Assembly: GCF_024298885.1 (NCBI RefSeq)
Contig: NZ_CP101166.1
Coordinates: forward strand, 2,417,149-2,481,148
DNA: 64,000 bases
Source: Haloglomus halophilum
GTDB taxonomy: Archaea > Halobacteriota > Halobacteria > Halobacteriales > Haloarculaceae
Direction of reading: 5' to 3'
Shown: piece after piece, positions 53,025-61,050 of the stretch
How positions within the stretch are numbered: the stretch's first letter is position 1
Layout: the number at the start of each line of letters is the position of its first letter
Made by a program: the position numbers and the translations under genes
The notes under the pieces: model-generated
The model's input: only the letters and a program-made list of their open reading frames with translations
What the model was told of the DNA's origin: nothing
The model's database searches: none

Positions 53025-53933
53025 TCACTCCTCCAGCGTGAGCTCGTTCTCGGTGGAGATGTACGTGTCCGGGTCCTGCGGGCGGGCGATGAGCCGGCGG
53101 AGTTCGAGTTGCTCCATCGCCTCGTCGGCCAGCGCGGAGAGCCGCCACTGCTCGCCGTCCGACAGCGGCGCCGAGCGTGACTCGTCGTACACCGCGAGCG
53201 TGCCGATGGGGTGTCCGTCCGGGGCGATGAGGCGCGCACTCGCGTACCAGCGGAAGTCCTCGCCGGGCGCGAACCCACCCCACTCGTGGTTCTTCAGGTC
53301 CGGGATACAGGTCACGCCCGGCTCCAGGAAGGTCCGGGCACAGAGGCTCTCGCGCCGGGGCTGGGTCACGTCCGGCGTGCCGTAGGCCGCGAGCGCCTGG
53401 TACCGGGTGCGGTCGACCAGCCCGAGCAGCGCCGCCGATACGCCCAGCGTCTCGGCGGTCAGGCGGCAGAGCCGCTCCAGACTGGGACGGGCCAGGAGCG
53501 GCGCCATCCCGTACCGGTCCGCGGTGACCGAGCGCGCCTCCTCGTCCTCGGCCAGCGGGTAGTCGGCCTCGTCCGGCCGGATGGCCTCCAGCACCCGGTC
53601 GGCCAGCCGCTCGAACTGGTCGGGCTGTGACTTGTCGACGTGGCCGGCCACCTCCGGCCGGTCGGCGAGCGCCGGCCGGCCCGAGGAGAAGGCGATGACC
53701 GTCACGTCACGCTCGGCCGCGGTCCGGAGGGTCTCGTCCCACTCGTCGTCCTGCCCGACGCCGGGCTCGAACACGAGGACATCGATGTCCTCGCGCTCCA
53801 GCGTCGCGGTCGCGACCCGCGGGTTCGAGGCGTCGAGCACGTCCACCCCGTCCGCGCGCATCTCCAGCGCCAGCCCGGTCGCCTCGGCTGTGGGCCCGCC
53901 GTCCACGCAGAGCACCGTGATACCCGTCTCCAT
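53025..53933 (-). CDS. Pseudo-receiver plus GAF domain protein
   Basis: A 302-residue soluble signalling protein. Residues about 5-110 look like a receiver domain (TVLCVDGGPTAEATGLALE, DIDVLVFEPGV, VIAFSSGRP, VDKSQPDQFERL), but the phosphoacceptor Asp appears replaced by Glu in VLVFEP. A GAF domain follows (about 145-285: SLERLCRLTAETLGVSAALLGLVD, ESLCARTFLEPG, FYASARLIAPDGHPIGTLAVYD-like pattern). There is no kinase or HTH domain. It lies between narK and rps12 on the same strand. Its signal is unknown. Confidence 0.78.
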   Translation of the reverse strand: METGITVLCVDGGPTAEATGLALEMRADGVDVLDASNPRVATATLEREDIDVLVFEPGVGQDDEWDETLRTAAERDVTVIAFSSGRPALADRPEVAGHVDKSQPDQFERLADRVLEAIRPDEADYPLAEDEEARSVTADRYGMAPLLARPSLERLCRLTAETLGVSAALLGLVDRTRYQALAAYGTPDVTQPRRESLCARTFLEPGVTCIPDLKNHEWGGFAPGEDFRWYASARLIAPDGHPIGTLAVYDESRSAPLSDGEQWRLSALADEAMEQLELRRLIARPQDPDTYISTENELTLEE

Positions 53934-54013
53934 TACTCCCTCACGGTGGCCGCGAGTACTTGAGCGTTCGGTGAAGAACGGCCGGTTATCCGCCGTCGCG
54001 TTGCCCTGTGCCC

Positions 54014-55327
54014 TCAGTCGTCGCTGGAGACCGCGGTCGGCTCCTCTCCGACGAAGCCGGCCTCGTTGGCGACGCTGGCGATGCGGGGCTGGAACACCCA
54101 CGCCGTCAGCAGGACGATGGGAATCATCGACGCGCCGACGATGGCGTAGCCGACGTGCAGGTTCGCCAGGAACGGCGCCGCGTACACCAGCGGGTAGATG
54201 ATGCCACCGACGGTGCCGACCCCGCCGACGACGCCCGCGACCGCACCCGAACTGTTCGGGAACATCGCCGGGACCTGTGCGAAGATGGCGCCCTCGGCGA
54301 ACGCACAGCCCATCCCGACCATGAAGCCGGCGCCGACCGCTAGCAGCACCTGCCCGGACAGCCCCGCGAGCGTCATCCCGAACATCGTCAGGACGACGAA
54401 GCACAGCGAGACGAACGTCCACTGCTCACGGTAGCGGCCCTGGAACAGCGGGATGATGTTCGTCTCGTTGCGGGCCAGCCGGTCGCTCATGTAGCCGCCG
54501 ATGGGTCGGAGCAGGCCCGCCGCCACGGAGAACGTCGCCGCGAACGTCGCGGCCAGCGTGAGGTTCTGCGTGTTGAATCCCTCGCGGTAGTAGGTCGCCA
54601 GCCAGCCGTTCATCGACAGCTCCAGGCCGAACGTCATCACGTACGCCAGCGCCAGCACGACCGTCCCGTAGCGGGTCGCGGTGTGGAGCCAGTCTTTGAA
54701 GCCGGCCTGCTCCGCGGTCGCCTGCCGGGTCTGATCGTCCTTCGCGGCCTCGCCCAGCAGGTAGTACGTGATCGCGAGTCCGATGGCGACGACGCCGGTG
54801 TAGAAGAACGCGGCCCGCCAGTTCGTCGAGAACAGCGGCCCGTTCCAGTTACTCGGGAAGACCCGGGGCAGGATGAGCGCGCCGCCCGCCGCCCCGGCGT
54901 TCCCGATCCCGGCGTAGATGCCCTCCGCCGTGCCCAGCTCCTCCTCCTCGAACCACTCGGAGACGTGCTGGATGCCGATGACGAACGTGATGCCCGCCGT
55001 CGCCACGATGAGCCGTTCGACGAAGAAGACGGTGTAGTCCTGGGCGAACGCCGACGCCATCGAGAACACTCCGACGTAGCCGAGGACGATGGCGAACACG
55101 GTCGGCGCGCCGAACTTGTCGGAGAGCCAGCCCGTCAGGATGCGGCCGAACGGGGCGAGCCAGATGGCCGCGCTCGCGAGGATGCCGATCTCGGCCAGCG
55201 AGAGGCCGAACTCCTCGGCCATCGGCCCCGTGAACGGCGCGAACGAGAACCAGATGAGGAACGAGAAGTTGAACCCGATGGTGGCGAGCAGCAGCGTCCG
55301 GTACTTCGTCATCCGGATCAGTCCCAT
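54014..55327 (-). CDS. narK: Nitrate/nitrite transporter NarK (MFS, NNP family)
   Basis: A 437-residue twelve-helix transporter. It starts [22 protein letters not shown], with the MFS loop [10 protein letters not shown]. The two Gly-rich nitrate signatures are [22 protein letters not shown] and [20 protein letters not shown], which line the substrate path in NarK. It moves nitrate or nitrite across the membrane, consistent with the nos operon elsewhere in the window. The ATG at 55327 is used; a second ATG lies five codons in. The upstream spacer is AT-rich. Confidence 0.93.
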   Translation of the reverse strand: MGLIRMTKYRTLLLATIGFNFSFLIWFSFAPFTGPMAEEFGLSLAEIGILASAAIWLAPFGRILTGWLSDKFGAPTVFAIVLGYVGVFSMASAFAQDYTVFFVERLIVATAGITFVIGIQHVSEWFEEEELGTAEGIYAGIGNAGAAGGALILPRVFPSNWNGPLFSTNWRAAFFYTGVVAIGLAITYYLLGEAAKDDQTRQATAEQAGFKDWLHTATRYGTVVLALAYVMTFGLELSMNGWLATYYREGFNTQNLTLAATFAATFSVAAGLLRPIGGYMSDRLARNETNIIPLFQGRYREQWTFVSLCFVVLTMFGMTLAGLSGQVLLAVGAGFMVGMGCAFAEGAIFAQVPAMFPNSSGAVAGVVGGVGTVGGIIYPLVYAAPFLANLHVGYAIVGASMIPIVLLTAWVFQPRIASVANEAGFVGEEPTAVSSDD

Positions 55328-55698
55328 GCCGCCACCTCCGCCTGGATGCGGGCACGGACCGCGATGCTCGAAACCGACTCGTCCACCGAACTACAATCAC
55401 TTTGGACGTTAGTCCACTCCATTACGGATATTCGGGATGTAGTTGTAATTGATAAGGGCTTCCGTTTACAAAACGAATAAAATCGCTTCTGGTCTGGACG
55501 GGAGTCCGGAATTGGGACGGATATTACGAATTTAAGGCCGTTTGGCGTCCAGAATAGCTCGGAAATTCCGGACACATCGGTAAAAGTTGGGAAGATGATG
55601 AAGAAATTCGGGTCCGTTCGGGGTGCAGGTTGGTCACCCTCCCGCGCGCTGGAACGGCGCCTCGGAGCGGCTGTCGGGGGTCTGCGGGCGGTTCGTCC
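55328..55698 (-). promoter_or_regulatory. AT-rich upstream region of narK
   Basis: About 370 bases with no gene. The 55420-55620 stretch is markedly AT-richer than the surroundings. On the narK strand it contains ATTTTATTCGTTTTG, a possible promoter core but some 150 bases upstream of the start. CGGAA-A-TTCCG at 55560-55570 is a small perfect inverted repeat that could be an operator. No CGAAC-N4-GTTCG site was seen. Confidence 0.35.
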
Positions 55699-56124
55699 TC
55701 AGGTCAACTCGATCTCGTCGATATCGAAGTGTCGCTGGGCCAGTTCTCGGGCCCGCTGGATGGTCCGGCCCTCGGTGCCGATGGCGACCCCGCGGTCGGC
55801 CGAGTCGACCTCTGCGTACGCGATGCGGTCGCCGTTGTCGCTGACGGTCACGTTGTAGACGGCCGCAGGTGCGAGCGCGTTCGCGACGAAGTCGGCGGCG
55901 CGGTCGGCGCCCTCGACCAGTTCCACGTCGCGGTCGAGGCGGCGCTCCATCCGCTTGACGTGCTGGCCGTCCGGCCCGATGGCCTTCCCCATCTCGCCGG
56001 CCGGCACGACGAACACCACGCGGTCGAACTCGTCGTCGACGAGGCAGTCCCGGGCCGCCACGTCCGTCTCGTCCTCGAACAGCGCGACCAGCCGGCGTGC
56101 CTCGTCCGACAGCGTGACCCGCAT
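55699..56124 (-). CDS. nusA: Archaeal NusA-like KH-domain transcription factor
   Basis: A 141-residue protein of two KH domains without the S1 part of bacterial NusA. KH1 has FVVPAGEMGKAIGPDGQHVKRME (GxxG as GPDG), and KH2 has YAEVDSADRGVAIGTEGRTIQRARELA (GTEG). It is thought to bind nascent RNA in transcription elongation or termination. It normally sits between rpoA2 and rps12; here narK and a GAF protein separate it from rps12, and sufS lies divergent upstream. CTTATGG about 28 bases upstream suits a leaderless start. Confidence 0.95.
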   Translation of the reverse strand: MRVTLSDEARRLVALFEDETDVAARDCLVDDEFDRVVFVVPAGEMGKAIGPDGQHVKRMERRLDRDVELVEGADRAADFVANALAPAAVYNVTVSDNGDRIAYAEVDSADRGVAIGTEGRTIQRARELAQRHFDIDEIELT

Positions 56125-56303
56125 ACTCGCTGTTCGACGGGCCCGGCCATAAGTTCGCTGTCCCGGGTCGGTGACCGCGGTCTCGTGCTCCACTCTGCCG
56201 GATGAGGACCTGGGTCTCGGCCCCGGGTCGTGATGCCGAATCCGGCTAGCAGGCCTCCGGGCGCACCGAAGGAGTGACCTACGTCGGTCCCTAGGTTCCC
56301 CTA

Positions 56304-57545
56304 ATGGCAACGCAGGACGTCACGCCGCTGGACGTCGAGCGCATCCGCGAGGAGTTCCCCATCCTCGAGCGCGAGATCGACGGCCAGCAGCTCGTCTACC
56401 TCGACAACGCGGCCACCTCGCAGACGCCCGAGCGCGTCATCGACGCCATCAGCGACTACTACCGCGAGTACAACGCCAACGTCCACCGCGGCATCCACCA
56501 GCTCTCTCAGGAGGCCTCCATCGCCTACGAGGAGGCCCACGACCGCGTGGCGGAGTTCATCGGCGCCGACGGCCGCGAGGAGATCGTCTTCACCGCCAAC
56601 ACGACACAGGCGATGAACACCGTCGGCTACGCCTGGGGCCTGAACGAACTCGGCCCCGGCGACGAGGTCGTGCTGACGGAGATGGAGCACCACGCCTCGC
56701 TCGTGACCTGGCAGCAAATCGCGAAGCGGACCGGCGCCGAGTGCAAGTACATCCCCATCACCGAGGACGGCTACCTCGACATGGACGCCGCCGCCGAACT
56801 CATCACCGACGATACGGAGATGGTGAGCGTCGTCCACGTCTCGAACACGCTCGGGACCGTGAACCCCGTGAGCGAGCTCGCGGACATCGCCCACGACCAC
56901 GACTCGCTCATCTTCGTCGACGGCGCCCAGTCGGTGCCCCACCAGCCGGTCGACGTGAAGGCGATGGATTGTGATTTCTTCGCGTTCTCCGGGCACAAGA
57001 TGTGCGGGCCGACCGGCATCGGCGCGCTGTACGGCAAGGAGCACATCCTCGAGGAGATGGAGCCGTACCTCTACGGCGGCGACATGATCCTCAAGGTCAC
57101 TTTCGAGGACTCCCAGTGGAACGAACTCCCCTGGAAGTTCGAGGCCGGCACGCCCAACATCGCCGACGGCATCGCCTTCGCCGAGGCGTGTGACTATCTC
57201 GACGACATCGGGCTCGAACGCATCCACCGTCACGAGCAACAGCTCGCGGAGTACGCCTACGACCGCCTGACCGAGTGGGACGACGTCGAGGTGTACGGGC
57301 CGCCGGGCGACGACCGCGCCGGGCTCGTCGCGTTCAACCTCGAGACCACCCACGCCCACGACCTCTCCAGCATCCTCAACGACTACGCCGTCGCCATCCG
57401 CGCCGGCGACCACTGCACCCAGCCGCTCCACGACGTGCTCGGAACGGCTGCGTCCGCGCGGGCCTCGTTCTACCTCTACAACACCCGCGAGGAGGTCGAC
57501 GCACTGGTCGAGGCCGTCGACGAGGCTCGCCAGCTGTTCGCCTGA
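56304..57545 (+). CDS. sufS: Cysteine desulfurase, SufS type
   Basis: A 413-residue PLP enzyme giving sulfur for Fe-S cluster assembly. It has LVYLDNAATSQTPERVIDAI, NVHRGIHQLSQEAS, EMEHHASLVTWQ, the PLP lysine in FFAFSGHKMCGPTGIGALYG and the persulfide Cys in RAGDHCTQPLHDVLG. No sufB, C or D is nearby, though lipA in this window needs Fe-S clusters. The start ATG follows TTCCCCTA directly and is the family's usual beginning. Confidence 0.94.
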   Translation: MATQDVTPLDVERIREEFPILEREIDGQQLVYLDNAATSQTPERVIDAISDYYREYNANVHRGIHQLSQEASIAYEEAHDRVAEFIGADGREEIVFTANTTQAMNTVGYAWGLNELGPGDEVVLTEMEHHASLVTWQQIAKRTGAECKYIPITEDGYLDMDAAAELITDDTEMVSVVHVSNTLGTVNPVSELADIAHDHDSLIFVDGAQSVPHQPVDVKAMDCDFFAFSGHKMCGPTGIGALYGKEHILEEMEPYLYGGDMILKVTFEDSQWNELPWKFEAGTPNIADGIAFAEACDYLDDIGLERIHRHEQQLAEYAYDRLTEWDDVEVYGPPGDDRAGLVAFNLETTHAHDLSSILNDYAVAIRAGDHCTQPLHDVLGTAASARASFYLYNTREEVDALVEAVDEARQLFA

Positions 57546-57608
57546 ACGGGGTCACTCCCGCCCCGAACCCGTACCGCTTTTGCGCGAGGCGGCCGTCCCT
57601 CGGCCTGA

Positions 57609-57683
57609 GGGCGCGTAGCTCAGCTCGGATAGAGCGTCGGACTTCTAATCCGATGGTCGTGGGTTCGAATCCCACCGCGCTCG
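57609..57683 (+). tRNA. tRNA-Arg (TCT anticodon)
   Basis: The gene starts GGGCGCG and ends CGCGCTC plus G, a 7-bp acceptor stem with one G-T pair. The anticodon arm is TCGGA-CTTCTAA-TCCGA with anticodon TCT, and the T arm is GTGGG-TTCGAAT-CCCAC. No intron and no encoded CCA. CTTTTGCG about 30 bases upstream may be the promoter. Its 3' part is repeated downstream. Confidence 0.96.
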
Positions 57684-57862
57684 CTATCTCCGAGCGAAGC
57701 GAGGAGTAGCGACGCCCGTGGGATTCGAACTACGCGAGACGAACGAAGCGAGTCTCGCCTCGAGTGGGAATCCCACCGCGCTCGCTCACTCGCGCGGTGA
57801 CCCTCGCGAACGCTTCGCGTTCGCTCGGTCCCACCGCGCTCGCTATCTCCGAGCGAAGCGAG
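57670..57862. repeat. Direct repeats of the tRNA-Arg 3' end
   Basis: A 34-base segment, TCCCACCGCGCTCGCT plus a hairpin-forming CTCCGAGCGAAGCGAG, occurs at 57670-57703 (tRNA 3' end and its flank) and exactly again at 57829-57862. A 16-base copy of its first part lies at 57771-57786. A further degenerate T-arm-like GTGGGATTCGAAC is at about 57718. The pattern resembles multiple attachment-site copies or repeated end duplications. No integrase is present in the window. Confidence 0.85.
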
Positions 57863-57937
57863 CAGTGACAACCTCCGGGATACGGACAGCACCACCTGGG
57901 GCGGAAGACACTTGCCGGCCCGAAGCGCACGCCCGGC

Positions 57938-58330
57938 GTGTCTCCACCCTCCCGCCGGTCCCTCCTCGGTGGCATCGCCACGGTCGGCCTCGGCGTGTCC
58001 GCCGGCTGTTCCGCCTTCGGAACGGGCACGTCGCGCGGCGCGACCGACATCGTCCTCCACAACGAGGCGTCGGACCCACGCACCGTCGCGGTGCTGGTCA
58101 CGCAGGACGGCGACGAGCCGCGGATCGACACCAGCTTCGAGATGGCGCCGAACACGCGAGAGACCATCAACAACGAGGTGCTGATGAACGCCGATTACGA
58201 TGTCGAGGTCACGATGACCGGCGAGTTCGCCGACTCGCCCTACAGCGAGACCCACTCGTGGCAGGACGCCGGTCAGCCCCTCCACGTCATCGTCCACGAG
58301 CAGATCGTCTTCGCGGTGCAGGTCGGCTGA
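57938..58330 (+). CDS. Small Tat-exported lipoprotein of unknown function
   Basis: A 130-residue protein starting at GTG. The twin-arginine signal is SRRSLLGGIATVGLG and the lipobox is VSAGC, so it is probably anchored outside the cell. The mature 100 residues form a beta-rich domain with DIVLHNEASDPRTVAVLVTQDGD-like pattern and end with QPLHVIVHEQIVFAVQVG. No family is recognised. The gene starts after the tRNA-tail repeat and ends 8 bases before cdd on the other strand. Confidence 0.68.
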   Translation: MSPPSRRSLLGGIATVGLGVSAGCSAFGTGTSRGATDIVLHNEASDPRTVAVLVTQDGDEPRIDTSFEMAPNTRETINNEVLMNADYDVEVTMTGEFADSPYSETHSWQDAGQPLHVIVHEQIVFAVQVG

Positions 58331-58338
58331 CGGCGGGT

Positions 58339-58752
58339 CTACTCGCTGTCTCCACTCGTGGGGACCTCGTCGCCGCTCATCGCGCCCGGCAGGAGCTCGC
58401 CGAGCGTCCACTCCTCGATGCCATCGCCCACGTCACAGAGCACCCGGAGGTCGTCGTCGCAGAGCTCGGCGAGCGTCTGCCGGCAGAGCCCGCAGGGCGT
58501 GACGCCGTCACGTTCCCCCGAGGAGACCGCGACGGCGTCGAACTCACGGTGTCCCGCGGCGACCGCCGCGCCGAGCGCGCCGCTCTCGGCGTGGATAGTG
58601 TTGGTGAAGGTGATCATCTCGACGTTGCAGCCATGGAAGACCGTGCCGTCACGGGTACGGAGCGCAGCGCCCACGTCGTACCCCGAGTAGGGGGCGTACG
58701 CTCGGTCGCACGCCTCGCGCGCCTGTGCGACGAGTTCCTCGTCGGTGACCAT
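58339..58752 (-). CDS. cdd: Cytidine deaminase
   Basis: A 137-residue homotetramer-type deaminase converting cytidine to uridine. It has YAPYSGYDVGAALRTRDG, GCNVEMITFTNTIHAESGAL with the zinc ligand and catalytic glutamate (HAE in place of the more usual CAE), and TPCGLCRQTLAE giving the other two Cys ligands. The length is typical of the small bacterial type. An inverted repeat TTATCC/GGATAA lies 80-100 bases upstream. Confidence 0.93.
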   Translation of the reverse strand: MVTDEELVAQAREACDRAYAPYSGYDVGAALRTRDGTVFHGCNVEMITFTNTIHAESGALGAAVAAGHREFDAVAVSSGERDGVTPCGLCRQTLAELCDDDLRVLCDVGDGIEEWTLGELLPGAMSGDEVPTSGDSE

Positions 58753-58941
58753 ACCGGCGTCTCGTCGGGGGGCCGCTTCAACTGCACGGCGGGAGAGACA
58801 CGAGAACCAGCGAGCGGTGATGATACGAGCATTATCCCGCTCGTTCTTGGATAACCGGCGATTCCGAGCGGAAACATCGCTGTCGGGTACCACCTGCGCC
58901 AGTCCGTAGGTATTACCCCCTCGGGCCCGAAGGGGGTGGTA

Positions 58942-59457
58942 GTGCCAGTCTCTCGAACGTACCGGTGTCTGAACTGCATGGAGGGCACCGTCACCCGGTC
59001 GTACGATGTCTCCCACCTCACGCGGAGCTGCGATGTCTGCGGCGAGTTCGAGCGACACGTCAACCAGCGGGTGGTCGACCAGTACGAGGCGTTCGAGGCC
59101 GACCCGCCCGACGGACTCGACTGGGAGGGGCTCGACCGGACGCGGAAGTTCGTCGTCGCCGAGCGGGTCGCCCGCCACGGCCGCTCCGTCGAATCGCTCG
59201 CGGGCGACCGGAGAGAGCCCGATATCGAGTCCGACGAGGAGACGGCCCCCGACAACGGGACGGCCGACGAGCGTCCCCCGGCCGACGCGGCCATCTCCGG
59301 CGAGTCGGCCGACACGACGGAACCGGACAGCGAGGATGTCGACGACGGAGAGGAAGCGGAGGACACGGTTCAGGAGGCCGACCCCGCCGAAGCGGACACG
59401 GACGGCGATGGCGACACGCCGGCCAGCCACGACTCGACGCCGAGCGGGAGCGACTGA
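58942..59457 (+). CDS. Zinc-ribbon protein with long acidic tail
   Basis: A 171-residue protein. An N-terminal zinc ribbon (CLNCMEG at residues about 8-14 and CDVCGEF at about 30-36) is followed by a helical segment (NQRVVDQYEAFEADPPDGLD and FVVAERVARHG) and then about 95 acidic, low-complexity residues. Such haloarchaeal zinc ribbons are often conserved but uncharacterised; the helical part could contact DNA or protein. GTG 58942 is chosen because GGGGGTGG lies just upstream. Confidence 0.72.
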   Translation: MPVSRTYRCLNCMEGTVTRSYDVSHLTRSCDVCGEFERHVNQRVVDQYEAFEADPPDGLDWEGLDRTRKFVVAERVARHGRSVESLAGDRREPDIESDEETAPDNGTADERPPADAAISGESADTTEPDSEDVDDGEEAEDTVQEADPAEADTDGDGDTPASHDSTPSGSD

Positions 59458-59471
59458 GGCGGCTATCACAG

Positions 59472-59517
59472 AGTAGCGAGGCGGAAGCCCACGGCTGAAG
59501 TCGTGGGTAGCTGACGG
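59472..59517 (+). mobile_element. Orphan IS200/IS605-type end hairpin (possible omega-RNA relic)
   Basis: GAGTAGCGAGGCGGAAGCCC is followed by CCCACGGCT-GA-AGTCGTGGG, an 8-9 bp stem with one G-T pair, and TAGCTGACGG. From memory, this resembles the conserved right-end hairpin downstream of haloarchaeal IS1341-type tnpB genes, which is also the 3' part of their guide RNA. No tnpB or transposase lies in the window, so it is a relic or a domesticated RNA. Confidence 0.55.
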
Positions 59518-59553
59518 AAAGCGTTTAGCGTCCCGACCGATTATCCCGCGTAA

Positions 59554-60945
59554 ATGGTACTCGACAATCTCGGCTCCTCGTTGCGCGGCTCCCTCGAGAA
59601 GCTCCGGGGGCAGTCCCGCCTGAGCGAGGAGGACGTCGAGGAGATCGTCAAGGAGATCCAGCGGGCGCTCATCCAGGCCGACGTCGACATCGCGCTGGTC
59701 CAGGAGCTGTCCAGCGATATCGAGGAACGTGCGCTGGAGGAGGAGCCACCCGCCGGCACCACCGCCCGCGACCACATCCTCCGGATCGTCTACGAGGAAC
59801 TGGTCGCACTCGTCGGCGACTCCACGGAGATTCCCCTCGAACCGCAGACCATCGTCCTCGCCGGCCTGCAGGGGTCGGGGAAGACCACGACGGCGGCGAA
59901 GATGGCGTGGTGGTTCTCGAAGAAGGGCCTGCGGCCGGCGGTCATCCAGACCGACACCTTCCGCCCGGGCGCGTACGACCAGGCCAAGCAGATGACCGAG
60001 CGCGCGGAGGTCGACTTCTACGGCGACCCCGACGAGGAGGACCCCGTCAAGATCGCCCGCGACGGCCTCGAGAAGACCCAGGACGCCGATGTCCGCATCG
60101 TCGACACCTCCGGTCGCTCCGGCCTGAACGAGGAGCTGGTCGACGAGCTAGAGGAAATCGAGGCCGAGGTGAACCCTGACCACAACCTGCTCGTCCTCGA
60201 CGCCGCCATCGGGCAGGGCGCGAAAGACCAGGCGAAGGCGTTCGGCGACGCGGTCGGCATCGATGGCGTCGTCATCACCAAGCTCGACGGGACGGCGAAG
60301 GGTGGTGGCGCGCTCGCCGCGGTCGACCAGACGAACTCCACCATCGCCTTCCTGGGGACCGGCGAGGAGGTCCAGGACATCGAGCGGTTCGAGCCCTCGG
60401 GCTTCATCTCTCGCCTGCTCGGGATGGGCGACCTCAAACAGCTGACCGAGCGCGTCGAGCGCGCGATGGAGGAGACCGGGGACGAGGACGACGACTGGGA
60501 CCCGGAGGACCTGATGGAGGGGGAGTTCACCCTCCACGACATGCGCAAGCAGATGAACGCGATGAACAAGATGGGGCCGCTCGACCAGGTGATGGACATG
60601 ATCCCTGGGATGGGCGGCGGGCTGATGGACCAGCTCCCCGACGACGCGATGGACGTCACCCAGGACCGGATGCGCAACTTCGAGGTCGTGATGGACTCGA
60701 TGACCGAGGAGGAACTCCAGCAGCCCCGCTCCATCGGCAAGTCGCAGGTCGAGCGCATCGCCCGCGGCTCCGGCCAGGGGGAGGAGGTCGTCCGCGAACT
60801 CCTCGAACAGCACAAGATGATGGCCCGGATGCTCAAGCAGTTCCAGGGGATGGGCGACGGCGACATGCAGCGGATGATGAAGCAGATGCAGGGCGGCGGT
60901 GGCGGTGGTGGCGGGATGGGCGGGATGGGGCCGTTCGGGGACTGA
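59554..60945 (+). CDS. srp54: Signal recognition particle 54 kDa protein
   Basis: A 463-residue GTPase binding signal peptides and 7S RNA. N domain residues are 1-90, then G domain with [29 protein letters not shown], the G3 box DTSGR (most have DTAGR), [17 protein letters not shown], and M domain with methionine-rich segments from about 320 ([20 protein letters not shown] and so on). It ends in a Gly-rich run. TTTAGCG about 30 bases upstream looks like the promoter, immediately after the IS-like hairpin. Confidence 0.97.
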   Translation: MVLDNLGSSLRGSLEKLRGQSRLSEEDVEEIVKEIQRALIQADVDIALVQELSSDIEERALEEEPPAGTTARDHILRIVYEELVALVGDSTEIPLEPQTIVLAGLQGSGKTTTAAKMAWWFSKKGLRPAVIQTDTFRPGAYDQAKQMTERAEVDFYGDPDEEDPVKIARDGLEKTQDADVRIVDTSGRSGLNEELVDELEEIEAEVNPDHNLLVLDAAIGQGAKDQAKAFGDAVGIDGVVITKLDGTAKGGGALAAVDQTNSTIAFLGTGEEVQDIERFEPSGFISRLLGMGDLKQLTERVERAMEETGDEDDDWDPEDLMEGEFTLHDMRKQMNAMNKMGPLDQVMDMIPGMGGGLMDQLPDDAMDVTQDRMRNFEVVMDSMTEEELQQPRSIGKSQVERIARGSGQGEEVVRELLEQHKMMARMLKQFQGMGDGDMQRMMKQMQGGGGGGGGMGGMGPFGD

Positions 60946-61050
60946 ACGGGGCGGAATTCTGAAATGCCATTTTAATCCTCTATTTGGCTTATTAGTGGGC
61001 TATATTCAAAGTTATCAGAAAAAGTCGACAGCTCGCTCGTTGCCTGCGGC
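60946..61050. terminator. AT-rich convergent terminator region
   Basis: The gap between the ends of srp54 and the convergent membrane protein gene holds CCATTTTAATCC and several T- and A-runs in an otherwise GC-rich neighbourhood. T-rich tracts of this kind end transcription in archaea. Confidence 0.45.

Noticed and set aside
57718-57862. Repeated tRNA-Arg-like segments considered as further tRNA genes
   Set aside because: Only the T-arm and acceptor 3' part is repeated; there is no D arm, anticodon arm or 5' acceptor strand.
58339-58752. HAE instead of CAE in cytidine deaminase considered as a defect
   Set aside because: His is an accepted zinc ligand at this place in the deaminase superfamily, and the PCGLC pair is intact.
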